NCBI GenBank assembly: GCA_014529385.2
Contig: CM043950.1
Location: forward strand, 75,153,935 to 75,217,934
Reading direction: 5' to 3'
Length of the DNA stretch: 64,000 bases
From: Adiantum capillus-veneris
Lineage: Eukaryota > Streptophyta > Polypodiopsida > Polypodiales > Pteridaceae
Part shown: piece by piece, positions 52,591-62,211 of the stretch
How the letters are laid out: each line of letters opens with the position of its first letter
Numbering within the stretch: the first letter of the stretch is position 1
Notes under the pieces: generated by a model
Databases searched by the model: none
Told to the model about the DNA's origin: nothing
What the model saw: only the letters and a program-made list of their open reading frames with translations
Translations under genes and position numbers: made by a program

Positions 52591-54491
52591 TTAGAGTCCA
52601 ATGGAGAACAGGAGTCTTCTTTCCCACTCCATGGCCGCCTTTGTACTCTTCTCTATTGACTTCTCTATCTGCTCATGCAATCTTTTTTCTTCATCTTTGG
52701 TAAACCTGGATGTTGCGGTCTCGTCTTGTGCAGGGGCTGGATCTTCACTTGTTGTTGCTTCCCCAGTGTTTGGAAGCTCCACGGCTGCCCCGCTTGTTTC
52801 TTCTTGATGATCCTCTGTATCTTTTATCACTTTGTCTTGCAGATCTTGGAGCTGCTTTCGGAGGGCCTCATTCTCTGCTCTCAATGCTTGGGTCTCTGAT
52901 GTCAGTTGTTCTTCGGCAGCCAATGAGCCCTCCGCAATGTGCAATCTCTACACTTGCTCTAGCCGCAATTCTCTTTGCAAACTCCGGATTTGATCTTCCA
53001 AACCAGGGATTATTGCTCCCTCTAGCTCTACTCCTGCTTTGCTAGATCTTGGTTTGGATCTAAGCCTTAGAATTGTTCTATCCTGCAGCTCCATTCTTTC
53101 TCAAAGCTCAATGAGCTCATCCTTTGCAGCTTCCAATTCTTCATTAATTCTTTTCTTGGCTTCTTGTGCACTAGACACCTCTCTTGAAGCATCAGAAGGT
53201 TGGAGGATTAGTCCATCTCTTTCATTTTCTGCTTCCAGGAGAGATGCCTTGAGGTACTCTGATTCTTCTAGTGCACTCTCACATTTTGTTTCCATCTCCT
53301 CTTCTCTCTTTTCCGCTTCTTCTTTGCTGTCCCTCATTGTCTTTGATCGGGTTTTGATATGCTGCAGATGCACTTTCTGAATATCTCTGTCATTCTCATC
53401 CTTGAGCTCATCCTCCTCTTCAAGCTCATCCTCTTCCTTTTTAGGTACCAACCTTCGCTCTCTATTGAATCGATTCTTGGTCCTCCTCTCCTTTCCTCTC
53501 TGTTCTTCTTTTGTTATACACAACTTTGAGAGCCTCTTCTTGAGTATATCCTGAGTCGATTAGAACATCATATTGCTCTTTCTTCATTTGAATTGGATCC
53601 GTTGCCTTCTCCTCTTGCTCTATTACGGGCTTTTCTGGCACATCCACCCGCACTTCAGTGGTCGTTTCCTCCACTATCTTTTCCTCTTCTTCAGGATTGG
53701 ACTCTTCTAGCTTGCTCGTGCCCTTGTCACCACCTTTTAATTCAGATTTAATGTGTTGAACTTCTGCTTCGGTGTATGTCTCTACTGGTTGCTGCTCCAA
53801 TATAGCTTCCGATTCTTCATAAGCCTTGATATATTGATCGTACTGATCAATATGGGGTCTGGTTGAGCTGGCTCCGACTTTAGTTGGGTCTGGTACCCAC
53901 TTTTCCTCAAAATCTCTCTTTAAAGCTCACTTGGCTCTAAACTGTTCAATCACTCTCTCTCCATTCTGCCATGTCTTCATAGGTGACATTTTGCTTCTTT
54001 GGCCCATACACTTCTATAGATTCTCGTCTTTCTCTGACTGAGCTTCCTTTGTTGTGCAGCTTCAGAGCATCTGCAAAGAGCTGAGGAGTGATAATCACTT
54101 CAACTTTTTCCCCGTCCCAGGCTGTGAGTGTAGCCATTCCATCTTTGTGTATGGTGGTTACCAACTCATACACTCTTTGAGCATCTACTCCTGATGGTCT
54201 GGAAGTAAAAAAGCTACGGAGATCTACCCTTTCCAGGTATCTTCTTATCTCCTCCGTTCTCCTCTAGTCCACCAGTTCTTGGGGAATCATTGGGATATCC
54301 ACTGTTTGTCCCCATGGTTCTCTGATAGTACCTTGGTATATCTTTATCCCCTGTTCTTCTAACACTGCTTCTTCCATCCAAGTCTTTGTGGGCTTGAGAG
54401 TCTCTAGGGGGATAGAAAATGGCTCTGCTTCGGCTATTGCTTCCTTGAGTGTCGTTCTCTTCCTCTTTGATGAAGACTTCCCCGAATCCAT
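52591..54491 (-). pseudogene. Unidentified coiled-coil protein of LARD-like element 2
   Basis: The start MDSGKSSSKRKRTTLKEAIA is at 54491. 54491-53946 is one frame with a single TAG (EPWGQTVDIPMIPQELVD, then MATLTAWDGEKVEVIITPQL). 53800-53462 is Glu-rich (EEEEKIVEETTTEVRVDVPE). 53523-53101 is charged and helical (SKTMRDSKEEAEKREEEMET). 52944-52591 has a heptad-like coil (ALRAENEALRKQLQDLQDKV) and ends DEEKRLHEQIEKSIEKSTKA. The plan is a basic N-terminus, a small globular-looking part, an acidic linker and long coiled coils. No retroviral domain is seen. Three frames are needed, so it is dead, but less decayed than copy 1. Function not recognised. Confidence 0.6.
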
Positions 54492-54671
54492 GGATCCTGT
54501 AACTCCAATTTCAAAAGTACGCGTCTTTTTCAGTACTGAAAGCCGAAATTAAGCTTTTAACTGTCCAAATGACTTAAAAATTGAAACATTAGCTATTCAG
54601 GGCCTAAGGATGCAATGCATATGGAAAAATATGACATTTGGGTGTAAAATCATGCTGGAGACATCATACGT

Positions 54672-55797
54672 TGTCAGGAGTTTTTTGGAGCAAGGAATTG
54701 CACATATGTACATACACATGCATGGTGCATTGGATAAAGGATTAGCCAATTTCCATAGCCAGGTGGTTACGTGGGGCCCACGTGTGTGTAGGTAGGACAG
54801 GGTGTACATAGTGTAGTGATTTTCACTATTATCAGTACCAGTGTGTTTTTTCTACAATAAGGAGGAGTTGGTAGCGCGTAAAACTTCTCGAGGAAGCTAT
54901 CCACGAGCCGATGACATGAGGTAAGCAGGTGCGTCAGATGGCATCAAGTGGCGTCAGGAGGTCGAACGGGGTCAATACTTGCACGCGAAGAAGTATGGAC
55001 ACGAGGTGGGTATTTTCTTGTGATACTTATGTAGAAAGGTCATCATGAGGACCACTTTTTGATTCCACTTCAGGTGGTTGCGGGATGCATTATTTGGAAA
55101 AACTGAGTGCCAGATGTGCGGATGATGCAAAAAGGTGACAACTATGCACTGCGAGGTCAGTTTTTGGCCTGTTCTGGGTCATTTTGAGGTCATCTAAAAG
55201 GCCACGGGTGCCCAACTAATAAAGCTAAGTGTGGGAACTGAAAAAATAGAGAGAAGACCGGAAAGAACGTGGAGAAGAGAGGAGGAACAGCCGCAGGTGT
55301 GTTTTTGGGGTTTTTGGAGCTTGTTTTGGCCGTAAACTGCTCATCCGAGGTCGGATTTGAGCACTTTGACATTGTAGACTGGGGTTTTGGGCCGTTCCGG
55401 ATGTGATGGCACTGTCCATTTTTCCAAATTCCTCACTCTTTCTTTGCTATTTTGGCTGTGTAAGTTTCTCCTATGAGCGAAGCTTCTGCTCCAATTTGTG
55501 ATTGTATCTGGTATCTTTTACCCATATTGTGTGAGCTGTTTGCCCCATTGGTGTTGGCCCAAGCTCATTTGTATCTAAACATCAGAAATTCTCCTCTTTT
55601 GAGCTGAATTTTTGGGTGTGTGTGTGTATGTGTGTGTCTCTTTGTGGAGTGGGCAAGTGGATAGTCTCTCTCCTCTCACTCCAGAGGTGTGTTCCCTGTC
55701 TCGGCCAGGTGTGTTGTGTAAGCCGAGTGGTGCCCCATAGTGTGAGTGTGTGTCGGGTTGTTATAGAGGCGATGTGTGTGTTTTCATCCCGCTCACA
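54672..55797 (+). repeat. G3 5' LTR (1126 bp)
   Basis: Partner of 62212-63354. Contains a TG-rich stretch at 55615-55640; the 3' copy has an extra 16-bp or so insertion near 63288-63304. Confidence 0.94.
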
Positions 55798-55803
55798 TTC
55801 TTT

Positions 55804-55819
55804 TGGCGCCCCCACGGAG
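55804..55819 (+). promoter_or_regulatory. G3 primer binding site candidate
   Basis: TGGCGCCCCCACGGAG, 6 bases after the LTR. It starts with the TGG expected for tRNA CCA ends. It is not the iMet site; I could not name the tRNA. Confidence 0.6.
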
Positions 55820-56844
55820 AATCTTCTTCAAGTACTTTCTGCGTCGAGCTTCAAGCTTCGAGATTCGGGGCTACAGGTTACAGGTTATAGGAACAGGTAC
55901 AGGTACAGGTGATTCACACAGGTACAGGTAGCTGGAGTACAGTGATATACTAACAGTGATGTCACTTGCAATTGTTGTGGGTATGCATCACTTGGCGCCT
56001 ATTTGAGCGCATTGTCTGCTGGATTGTACGTTACTTGTGGAAACTGCCATTGTACGCATTTGTGGAGCCATACTTGGTTGTATCTGGCAGTCCCAACCAT
56101 TTCTGAGACTTGGTCTAGAAGATAGTCATTTCTAAGACTTGACTATACGCGATTTGCATTAGCCTTCGTGTGAGGGTCGATAGCGTGAGGTTTTTATTGA
56201 GCTAGGGGATTCTCAAATGTGGACATCCTTTCGGTGATACAGGTAGCTGGAGCACCCTTTTCGTGACCTCGCCATAGGCTATGTACTAGTGATTCCTACT
56301 TGATGCTCGAGTTCTATTGTTGGCAGTCTATGCTTACACATATAGTCTATATTTTGGGTTCTTACTGCTCTACTTCTGGGGAAACTCTATCGAAATTTTC
56401 CCAAGGTATGATGGCCGTTTTTTTGGTCTTTTGAGCCATTTATGCTGTTATGCTACTGAAATTTTGGCAAAATCAGAGGTTAAGTCAGGTGTGCCTTCTT
56501 GGGAGCTTCATGGTTGGCTTTAATGGATGATCAAAATAAGCCCTCAATTCACTCCATTTCATTTAACTCAAAGAATCCAGATAAATGTTCATGTGTCCAA
56601 GAAGATTTTTTTCCAGGAGCATATAGTCTTTATGTTCGGGCCAAGAAGATTACGAGAGATCTTGGAATGTCCTTTGCCTGTTGTAATTCCGATGATCAAC
56701 TATGAAAACTCATTTGATGTGCATGTGTTTGTCCTTATCTAAAGTTGAGCTCCATTGAAGTTTTTGGGGATTGGGTAGTCAAAAGTTTTGGGTTCTTGCA
56801 CGCGTGTTCAAAGGGGTTCTCAAAGCATTGTAACTTGGGTAGCC
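55820..56844 (+). other. G3 leader, with ACAGGT repeats
   Basis: About 1 kb of untranslated leader. 55869-55935 is built of ACAGGT/ACAGGTT/ACAGGTAC units; ACAGGTAGCTGGAG recurs at about 55925 and 56240. Small ORFs at 56317-56742 lack recognisable domains. Confidence 0.55.
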
Positions 56845-58248
56845 ATGGATTTCTCTTATCCGGAGTTTCATGGAAGAAGTGATGAAGATGTGGAAGATTT
56901 TTTGGAAAAGATGGAGGTTGCCTGCATTAGCATCCAGATTCATGACCCTGCGCAGATGTTACGTCTTCTCCAAATTTGTTTGAAGAGTGATGCACGAGTT
57001 TGGTCCAAAGCATTTGAAGAGGAGTTGCGTGTGATGGATCCACCTGTAAGGTTGAGTTGGGACAATCTATGGCATGGGTTGGAAGTGGAGTTTGTGAAGA
57101 TAGAAGATCCTGACAAAGTGTGGCAAGAAGTACAAGCTTTAGTGCAAAAGGAAGGTGAGCAAGTAGATGCATACATACACAAGTTTTCATTGGCATGGGA
57201 GAGGATGTGCAAGGCCTTAGCACCACAGGTACCCCCGCTTGACATGATGAAGAAGGATAGGTTCTTGGCTGGTCTTTGGGAGAATATACGTTGGAGAGTG
57301 GAGCTAAAGAAGCCTAGGACATATGAAGATGCACTGGAGGTAGCAAGGAACAAAGAGTGGAAGTTGAGGAAAATGAGTCAGCTAGGAGTAGAGTCTTTGT
57401 CCATGAGGTATGAATTTCAGCCTATAGAGTCTTTACAAGGTCGCATGTCAGCGGTTCATCATGAACCAGTGGTTTTTGTTACTCCTCAAGTTATGCCAGC
57501 AGTGGTCACTACAACAGTGCAAGATGATGGGCTAAGGCAAGACATGAGGCAAGTGGTAGATTTGATGAAGAATCTTAGCCTAAACATGATAGGTCAAGTG
57601 GGAAATAATCGAGGTCGAGGGAGGTTTGCAAATCAGCCAGGAGGTGAAGAAAGGCCTAGGAATGGTGTTGGACAAAGCAATGGTAGGTTTTGGAGGCAGA
57701 CGCCCACATGTTATAATTGTGGAGAGTTGGGTCACATCAGCCCGCAATGTGATAAGCCACCAAGGATGGGGGGAGACATGTATCCATTGCCAAGACAGGT
57801 GCTAACTAGGTCAAATGAATATGGCATCGAAATTAAGGGAGACAAAGGAACCAATGGACTGACCCAGGAGGAAAAGGGAAAGACAAAAGTGCTAAGTGTA
57901 GTCACCTTGGAGAAGGCATCAAAGCTAGAGGATACATTAGTGATGCCTATTGGGAAGAGGACCAGAGAGGATAAGGAAGGAAGAAGTGCCCCAGGTCCTA
58001 GTAAGAAGAAAGGAAAGAGCCATGAAGGCGACGATGTCAAGGCCAAGAGGAAAAGGAGATCTCGTCGAAAGTTTCATGTTTCAGATTTTCCACTAGGGGA
58101 TGGGCAATTAAGCTATGACTTGAAGGAGGATCTAACGAGCAGGAAGGCAGATGTTACTTTTGGGCATCTTATAGAGATGGTGCCTAAGCTAAAGCGACAG
58201 TGGAAGAGGATGGTTAACCCAATGGAGAAAGAGGCAGAGAGAGGCTGA
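56845..58248 (+). CDS. G3 gag with CCHC zinc knuckle
   Basis: The start at MDFSYPEFHGRSDEDVEDFL (56845) fits the gag fold better than the in-frame ATG at 56788. Capsid helices include DARVWSKAFEEELRVMDPPV, RLSWDNLWHGLEVEFVKIED and KVWQEVQALVQKEGEQVDAY (the retrotransposon-gag pattern A..W...L...F...Y). A single knuckle CYNCGELGHISPQC lies at about residues 289-302. The C-terminal third is basic (GPSKKKGKSHEGDD, KAKRKRRSRRK) and ends with DVTFGHLIEMVPKLKRQWKR, a block shared with G2 (NITFGHLLDLNPNLRRQW) just before protease. TGA at 58246-58248 and a frame change separate it from pol; in a working copy gag and pol may be fused. Confidence 0.88.
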   Translation: MDFSYPEFHGRSDEDVEDFLEKMEVACISIQIHDPAQMLRLLQICLKSDARVWSKAFEEELRVMDPPVRLSWDNLWHGLEVEFVKIEDPDKVWQEVQALVQKEGEQVDAYIHKFSLAWERMCKALAPQVPPLDMMKKDRFLAGLWENIRWRVELKKPRTYEDALEVARNKEWKLRKMSQLGVESLSMRYEFQPIESLQGRMSAVHHEPVVFVTPQVMPAVVTTTVQDDGLRQDMRQVVDLMKNLSLNMIGQVGNNRGRGRFANQPGGEERPRNGVGQSNGRFWRQTPTCYNCGELGHISPQCDKPPRMGGDMYPLPRQVLTRSNEYGIEIKGDKGTNGLTQEEKGKTKVLSVVTLEKASKLEDTLVMPIGKRTREDKEGRSAPGPSKKKGKSHEGDDVKAKRKRRSRRKFHVSDFPLGDGQLSYDLKEDLTSRKADVTFGHLIEMVPKLKRQWKRMVNPMEKEAERG

Positions 58249-58286
58249 ATAAAGGTGTTGGCAATGGATGAGCTCCAATAGTAGAT

Positions 58287-59786
58287 GTGTGGCATAAAAG
58301 GAAAAATTTGGGACAAGGTTATGTGGATGGCAGAGCCCAAATATGCGTCATAACACACTCATGCATTGAGAAGATGGGTCTCACAGTGGCTGGGGTGTCA
58401 GGTTTTCGGATCAGATTGGAAAACCATCAAAAAGTAAAATGCTTGGGTGTTGTAAAGAGCTTAGAAGTGGAGGCATATGATGCAAAGGCGGTGGTTGATT
58501 TTCATGTGATGCCAACAGGGTTGGGAGCATATCCTATTATACTGGGCAGACCATGGTTACGTGCAGTGGGAGTTGTTCAAGATTGGCGACATGGTACGAT
58601 TAGCCTCTATGGAAAGACAGGTACCAAGAAGCTTTATAATATGGACACAAGGAAACGATTAGAGGAGCTTTATAAAGATGAGGATGAGTCTTGTGATGAA
58701 GACTCTTCCATGGTGACAGATGAGTACAGTGATAGCACTACCAATAGTGATGAGGATGCTGATGTTACATTTCTTTTGATGGACAAAGAAATCCAGGAGT
58801 TTGGTTTAGTTGCATTTGCGAATGAGGTTGAAGATGAAAGTGAAGGGCCTTATGAAGTGATTGAAGGGATGATGCAAACCAAGGTTGAGTTGTCAAAGAA
58901 GCAGGAATTGATGACACAAATGATCAGTGGAGACCTCTCAACTATGGAGAAGGATATTTATTTGCACATGCTGGCTAGTTTTCCTGATTTTTTCATTACT
59001 TCATATGAAGAGATTAGAGGGTTCAAGGGTGAAGAGATGCATATAGAGCTAAAAGAAGGTGCTAAGCCAGTGCGGCAAAGGCTAAGAAGGATGGGTCAAG
59101 AGCAAATGGAAGCCTTGCGAGAAGAGGTGGACAAGTTGTTGAAGGCTGGGTTCATAGTCCCTGTGGAGACCACAGAATGGGTGAGTCCAGTTGTAGTCAG
59201 TCCAAAGAAGGATGGGAAGTGGAGAATTTGTGTAGATTTTAAACCCTTAAACACAGCCACTAAGAAGAACCCATATCCTCTTCCATTCATCGATCATATC
59301 TTGAATTCAGTGGCAGGTTATGAAAAGTACAGTGTGTGTGATGGTTTTTCAGGCTATTTTCAATTGAAGATTGCTCTTAAAGACCGCACAAAGACCACTT
59401 TTATTACGCCATGGGGCTGCTATTGCTACACAATATTGCCATTTGGGTTGTCAAATGGACCTTCCTTCTATCAAGAGAGAGCGAATTGGGTATTGGAACC
59501 ATTCATTGGTAATTGTGTTAAAGCTTTTATGGATGACTTCTGTGTTTATAGCAGTAGGGCTGAACACCATGAGAAGCTGCAGATGGTATTGGCTCGATAT
59601 GATGAATGTGGAGGACAACTAAATCCAAAGAAATGTCATCTAGCACAGCCAAGGGTGAAGTTATTGGGCCATATGGTGTCAGAAAATGGCATTGAGGCTG
59701 ATCCAGATAAGGTTAAGTCTATTATTCTTCTTCCATCACCTACGAGTACGAAGCAATTGGAAACTTTTATACACAAAGTGAAGTAA
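58287..59786 (+). CDS. G3 protease and reverse transcriptase
   Basis: The 499-codon frame begins inside protease: YVDGRAQICVITHSCIEKMG, then KCLGVVKSLEVEAYDAKAVV and AYPIILGRPWLRAVG. The active site reads DGRA (G2: DGGA; usual DSGA). An acidic linker (DEDESCDEDSSMVTDEYSDS) precedes RT: PVRQRLRRMGQEQMEALREE, SPVVVSPKKDGKWRICVDFK, KYSVCDGFSGYFQLKIALKD, YTILPFGLSNGPSFYQERAN, catalytic KAFMDDFCVYSS and thumb KKCHLAQPRVKLLGHMVSEN. TAA at 59784-59786 falls where G2-like relatives continue into MARFIP; it is a point lesion in an otherwise continuous frame. Confidence 0.92.
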   Translation: MWHKRKNLGQGYVDGRAQICVITHSCIEKMGLTVAGVSGFRIRLENHQKVKCLGVVKSLEVEAYDAKAVVDFHVMPTGLGAYPIILGRPWLRAVGVVQDWRHGTISLYGKTGTKKLYNMDTRKRLEELYKDEDESCDEDSSMVTDEYSDSTTNSDEDADVTFLLMDKEIQEFGLVAFANEVEDESEGPYEVIEGMMQTKVELSKKQELMTQMISGDLSTMEKDIYLHMLASFPDFFITSYEEIRGFKGEEMHIELKEGAKPVRQRLRRMGQEQMEALREEVDKLLKAGFIVPVETTEWVSPVVVSPKKDGKWRICVDFKPLNTATKKNPYPLPFIDHILNSVAGYEKYSVCDGFSGYFQLKIALKDRTKTTFITPWGCYCYTILPFGLSNGPSFYQERANWVLEPFIGNCVKAFMDDFCVYSSRAEHHEKLQMVLARYDECGGQLNPKKCHLAQPRVKLLGHMVSENGIEADPDKVKSIILLPSPTSTKQLETFIHKVK

Positions 59787-60608
59787 ATGGCAAGGTTTAT
59801 TCCATTGTCTTCTCAGCTTCTTTATCCATTACAGCAAGTGGCAAAGCATGATCCATTGCAATGGGATGACAAGTGTGAAGAAGTGTTTCAAGAGGTGAAA
59901 GAGGTGTTAGGGGGGTTGTCAGCCATGCAGACTCCTGATTGGGAGAAAGTGTTTTATGTAAATCCATCAATAGGGGATGATGCCATTGGAGCCATGCTAT
60001 TGCAAAAGGGGAAGGGCAGCCATTATATGAGGCCAGTGTATTGTGCAAGCCGAGTGAAGTTGGTGGCGGAGAGAAAGTTCTCGGAACTAGAGCTAGTGAT
60101 GGCCAATGTAATATTTGCTTGTCGACGATTTCGTCATTACTTGCTACCACGGCCTTTTGTTTTCTTGACGAGTTATGCCTTTTTGCCACAGTTAACTAAT
60201 GGTACTAACATATCAAATGTGGTAAAGAAATGGGTAATTGAGCTACAAGAGTTTGAGTTCTCTTTTCTAGTGGAAAATAGTACAAGGGCTACCCTAGCTG
60301 ATTTGTTGACCTACAAGGAGAATCCCCTTATTGTTAAGGAAGAGGTGGTGAGAAAGGTAGTTGAAGAAGTTCCACAGATCAGCAGTGCACATGTGTTGTT
60401 CTTTGATGGTTCATACAGAAAGATCCATGATGCAGCTTCAGGGGGTATAGCACTTTATGATCCAGAGGGGAAGCTAGTATGCAAGAGAGGGTTCAAATTG
60501 GATGCTCATAGTAACAATGAGGCTGAATATGCTACTCTGGAAGCCGGATTACACATTTGTTTGAAGCATGGGGTTCGAAGGTTGAGCATAAAAGGTGATC
60601 CCTTGTAA
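59787..60608 (+). CDS. G3 RNase H 1 and first part of RNase H 2
   Basis: In frame with the preceding and following pieces. RNase H 1: WEKVFYVNPSIGDDAIGAML (the usual TDAS Asp is Asn), ERKFSELELVMANVIFACRR, FRHYLLPRPFVFLTSYAFLP (usual TDH lost). Connector: KKWVIELQEFEFSFLVENST, RATLADLLTYKE. RNase H 2: HVLFFDGSYRKIHDAASGGI (Asp), AHSNNEAEYATLEAGLHICL (Glu), LSIKGDPL (Asp), then TAA at 60606-60608. Loss of active residues in domain 1 with a retained domain 2 is the pattern described for plant Tat elements that acquired an extra RNase H. Confidence 0.9.
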   Translation: MARFIPLSSQLLYPLQQVAKHDPLQWDDKCEEVFQEVKEVLGGLSAMQTPDWEKVFYVNPSIGDDAIGAMLLQKGKGSHYMRPVYCASRVKLVAERKFSELELVMANVIFACRRFRHYLLPRPFVFLTSYAFLPQLTNGTNISNVVKKWVIELQEFEFSFLVENSTRATLADLLTYKENPLIVKEEVVRKVVEEVPQISSAHVLFFDGSYRKIHDAASGGIALYDPEGKLVCKRGFKLDAHSNNEAEYATLEAGLHICLKHGVRRLSIKGDPL

Positions 60609-62084
60609 GTGGTGAAGCAAGTGCTGGGTGTGTGGAAGAGCAAGAACACCTCATTGAAGGAAATGTGCTTCAGAATTAAAGGCCTATTAAAAAAGTTCGA
60701 AGCATGGATCATCAGACACATTGAACGTGCTCTAAATGGAGAGGCACATGAAGCATCTCAAGGCATGATTGGGGAGCTATTTGTGTTGAGGACCACTTTA
60801 CCTCTTTATCATGGCCGGGAAAGTTTGGCTCAAGAAGAGGAGTTTTTGCTAACAGGAATCATTCCAAAGGAGATTCAGAAGTCTAAGAAGTATGGCTTTG
60901 TGCGTAGAGCATACAGGTACAAATTGATTGGTGATGTCTTATACATGAAAAGGGCTGATCTCGTGTTGAGACGTGTACCTTGGCGGGAGGAGCTTTACAG
61001 AGTGTTGGAAGAGAATCATGAAGGCGCATGTGGTGGCCATTTTGCTCTAAAGATCACCTTGCATAAGATTTTGCAAGAGGGGTATGTATGGCCTAGTTTG
61101 CACAAGGATGTTCACCATTGGTGTAGGTCTTGCAATAGGTGTCAAGCATTTGGGAAGAGAGTGTTGAAGCCAGAGCTACGAAAAACCATTATGGCGTTTG
61201 ATGTGTTTGAAAAGTGGGGGATTGATGCAATAGGCCCGTTACCTGTCACAAGCAGGGGCAAAAGGTATATTTTGACGGCAGTGGACTATCTTTCTAGATG
61301 GGCAGAGGCTATAGCAGTAAAACAGATCACTGCAAAGGATGTGGAAAAATTTGTGTATGATGAAATATGTTGCAAGTTTGGGGTGCCACTGGAGCTACTT
61401 TCAGATAAGGGGCCTGGCTTTAGAGCTAAACTGCTATATTTTTTATGTGCAAAGATGAAGAATAGGCATCAGCATACCACTCCTTATTACCCGCAGTGTA
61501 ATGGCTTAAATGAAAGATTCAATGGTGAGTTGGTACAAATTCTTTCTAAAGTGATAGAGCACCAAGGAAAGAATTGGGATTTGGAATTGCCTAGTGCATT
61601 ATGGGCTTACCGTACTTTGGTGAAGACAGGTACAGGGTTTACTCCATTTCATTTGGTGTATGGAAAGGAAGCACTATTGCCTGTGGAAGTAGAGTTGCCT
61701 GCGGTCAAGATGTTAGAGAAGTTTCTTGGTCCGCCTAGTGATGCATTCAAAGAGAGGCTCTTGCAGTTACGAGAGGTCCAGTTGGATAGTATGAGCGCAT
61801 TGGAGAATTATGGGCAGATGCAAGATAAGGCTTTGACAATGATAAATGAAAAGGTCAAAAGTAAGGGTATCAAGAAACATGACTTGGTTTTGCGCTACAA
61901 CAGTAAGCTGGATAACACCTTCCAAAAGAAGTTTCAAATTAAGTGGGAAGGCCCTTTCAAGGTAGTGGAGTGTTTTCCAAATGGCACATATCAGCTGGTT
62001 AACCTGGATGGTGTTCTACATAAGTCAAGGGTAAATGGATTGCGTCTTAAATTGTATCATGCTAGATTGATGATGGTGGAGTAA
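60609..62084 (+). CDS. G3 end of RNase H 2 and integrase
   Basis: The 491-codon frame, in phase after the TAA. It starts with the last RNase H 2 helix (VVKQVLGVWKSKNTSLKEMC) and the ERALNGEAHEAS block, where relatives have an Asp (EAD.LA) and this copy His. Integrase: HEGACGGHFALKITLHKILQ and CRSCNRCQAFGKR (HHCC zinc finger, about residues 136-180), EKWGIDAIGPLPVTSRGKRY (first Asp), LELLSDKGPGFRAKLLYFLC (second Asp), CNGLNERFNGELVQILSKVI (Glu), LWAYRTLVKTGTGFTPFHLV, and a GPY/F-type FQIKWEGPFKVVECFPNGTY. All three integrase catalytic residues look intact. It ends at TAA 62082-62084, 110 bp before the polypurine tract. Confidence 0.93.
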   Translation: MVKQVLGVWKSKNTSLKEMCFRIKGLLKKFEAWIIRHIERALNGEAHEASQGMIGELFVLRTTLPLYHGRESLAQEEEFLLTGIIPKEIQKSKKYGFVRRAYRYKLIGDVLYMKRADLVLRRVPWREELYRVLEENHEGACGGHFALKITLHKILQEGYVWPSLHKDVHHWCRSCNRCQAFGKRVLKPELRKTIMAFDVFEKWGIDAIGPLPVTSRGKRYILTAVDYLSRWAEAIAVKQITAKDVEKFVYDEICCKFGVPLELLSDKGPGFRAKLLYFLCAKMKNRHQHTTPYYPQCNGLNERFNGELVQILSKVIEHQGKNWDLELPSALWAYRTLVKTGTGFTPFHLVYGKEALLPVEVELPAVKMLEKFLGPPSDAFKERLLQLREVQLDSMSALENYGQMQDKALTMINEKVKSKGIKKHDLVLRYNSKLDNTFQKKFQIKWEGPFKVVECFPNGTYQLVNLDGVLHKSRVNGLRLKLYHARLMMVE

Positions 62085-62211
62085 GATGAGCTGTCTGTGG
62101 ATCAAGCAGTGTTGGTGAGGGATGAGGAGACCTGTGATGCGGTGAGTCTCATATCTCTCTTTGGTGCTGCTGATCATGAATGATCTAGCAAGCTAGGGGA
62201 TAGGCAAATTA
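62085..62211 (+). promoter_or_regulatory. G3 3' untranslated region and polypurine tract
   Basis: AGCTAGGGGATAGGCAAATTA directly before the 3' LTR; the GGGGATAGG core probably primes second-strand synthesis. Confidence 0.7.

Larger units (their letters stand above)
51469..54671 (-). mobile_element. Non-gag-pol LTR element (LARD-like), copy 2
   Basis: Minus strand: ORF from 54491, polypurine tract (complement of 52413-52440, GCGGAGGGGAGGAG), then the 3' LTR (52412 down to 51469). Upstream of the ORF, G3 is inserted at 54671; the 63.4-64 kb sequence beyond it may be the continuation. No gag, RT or integrase. It lies against the end of G0. Confidence 0.55.

Noticed and set aside
55616-55912. 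98-codon Val/Cys-rich ORF
   Set aside because: It lies in the G3 LTR and leader and recurs as 63155-63364 in the other LTR.
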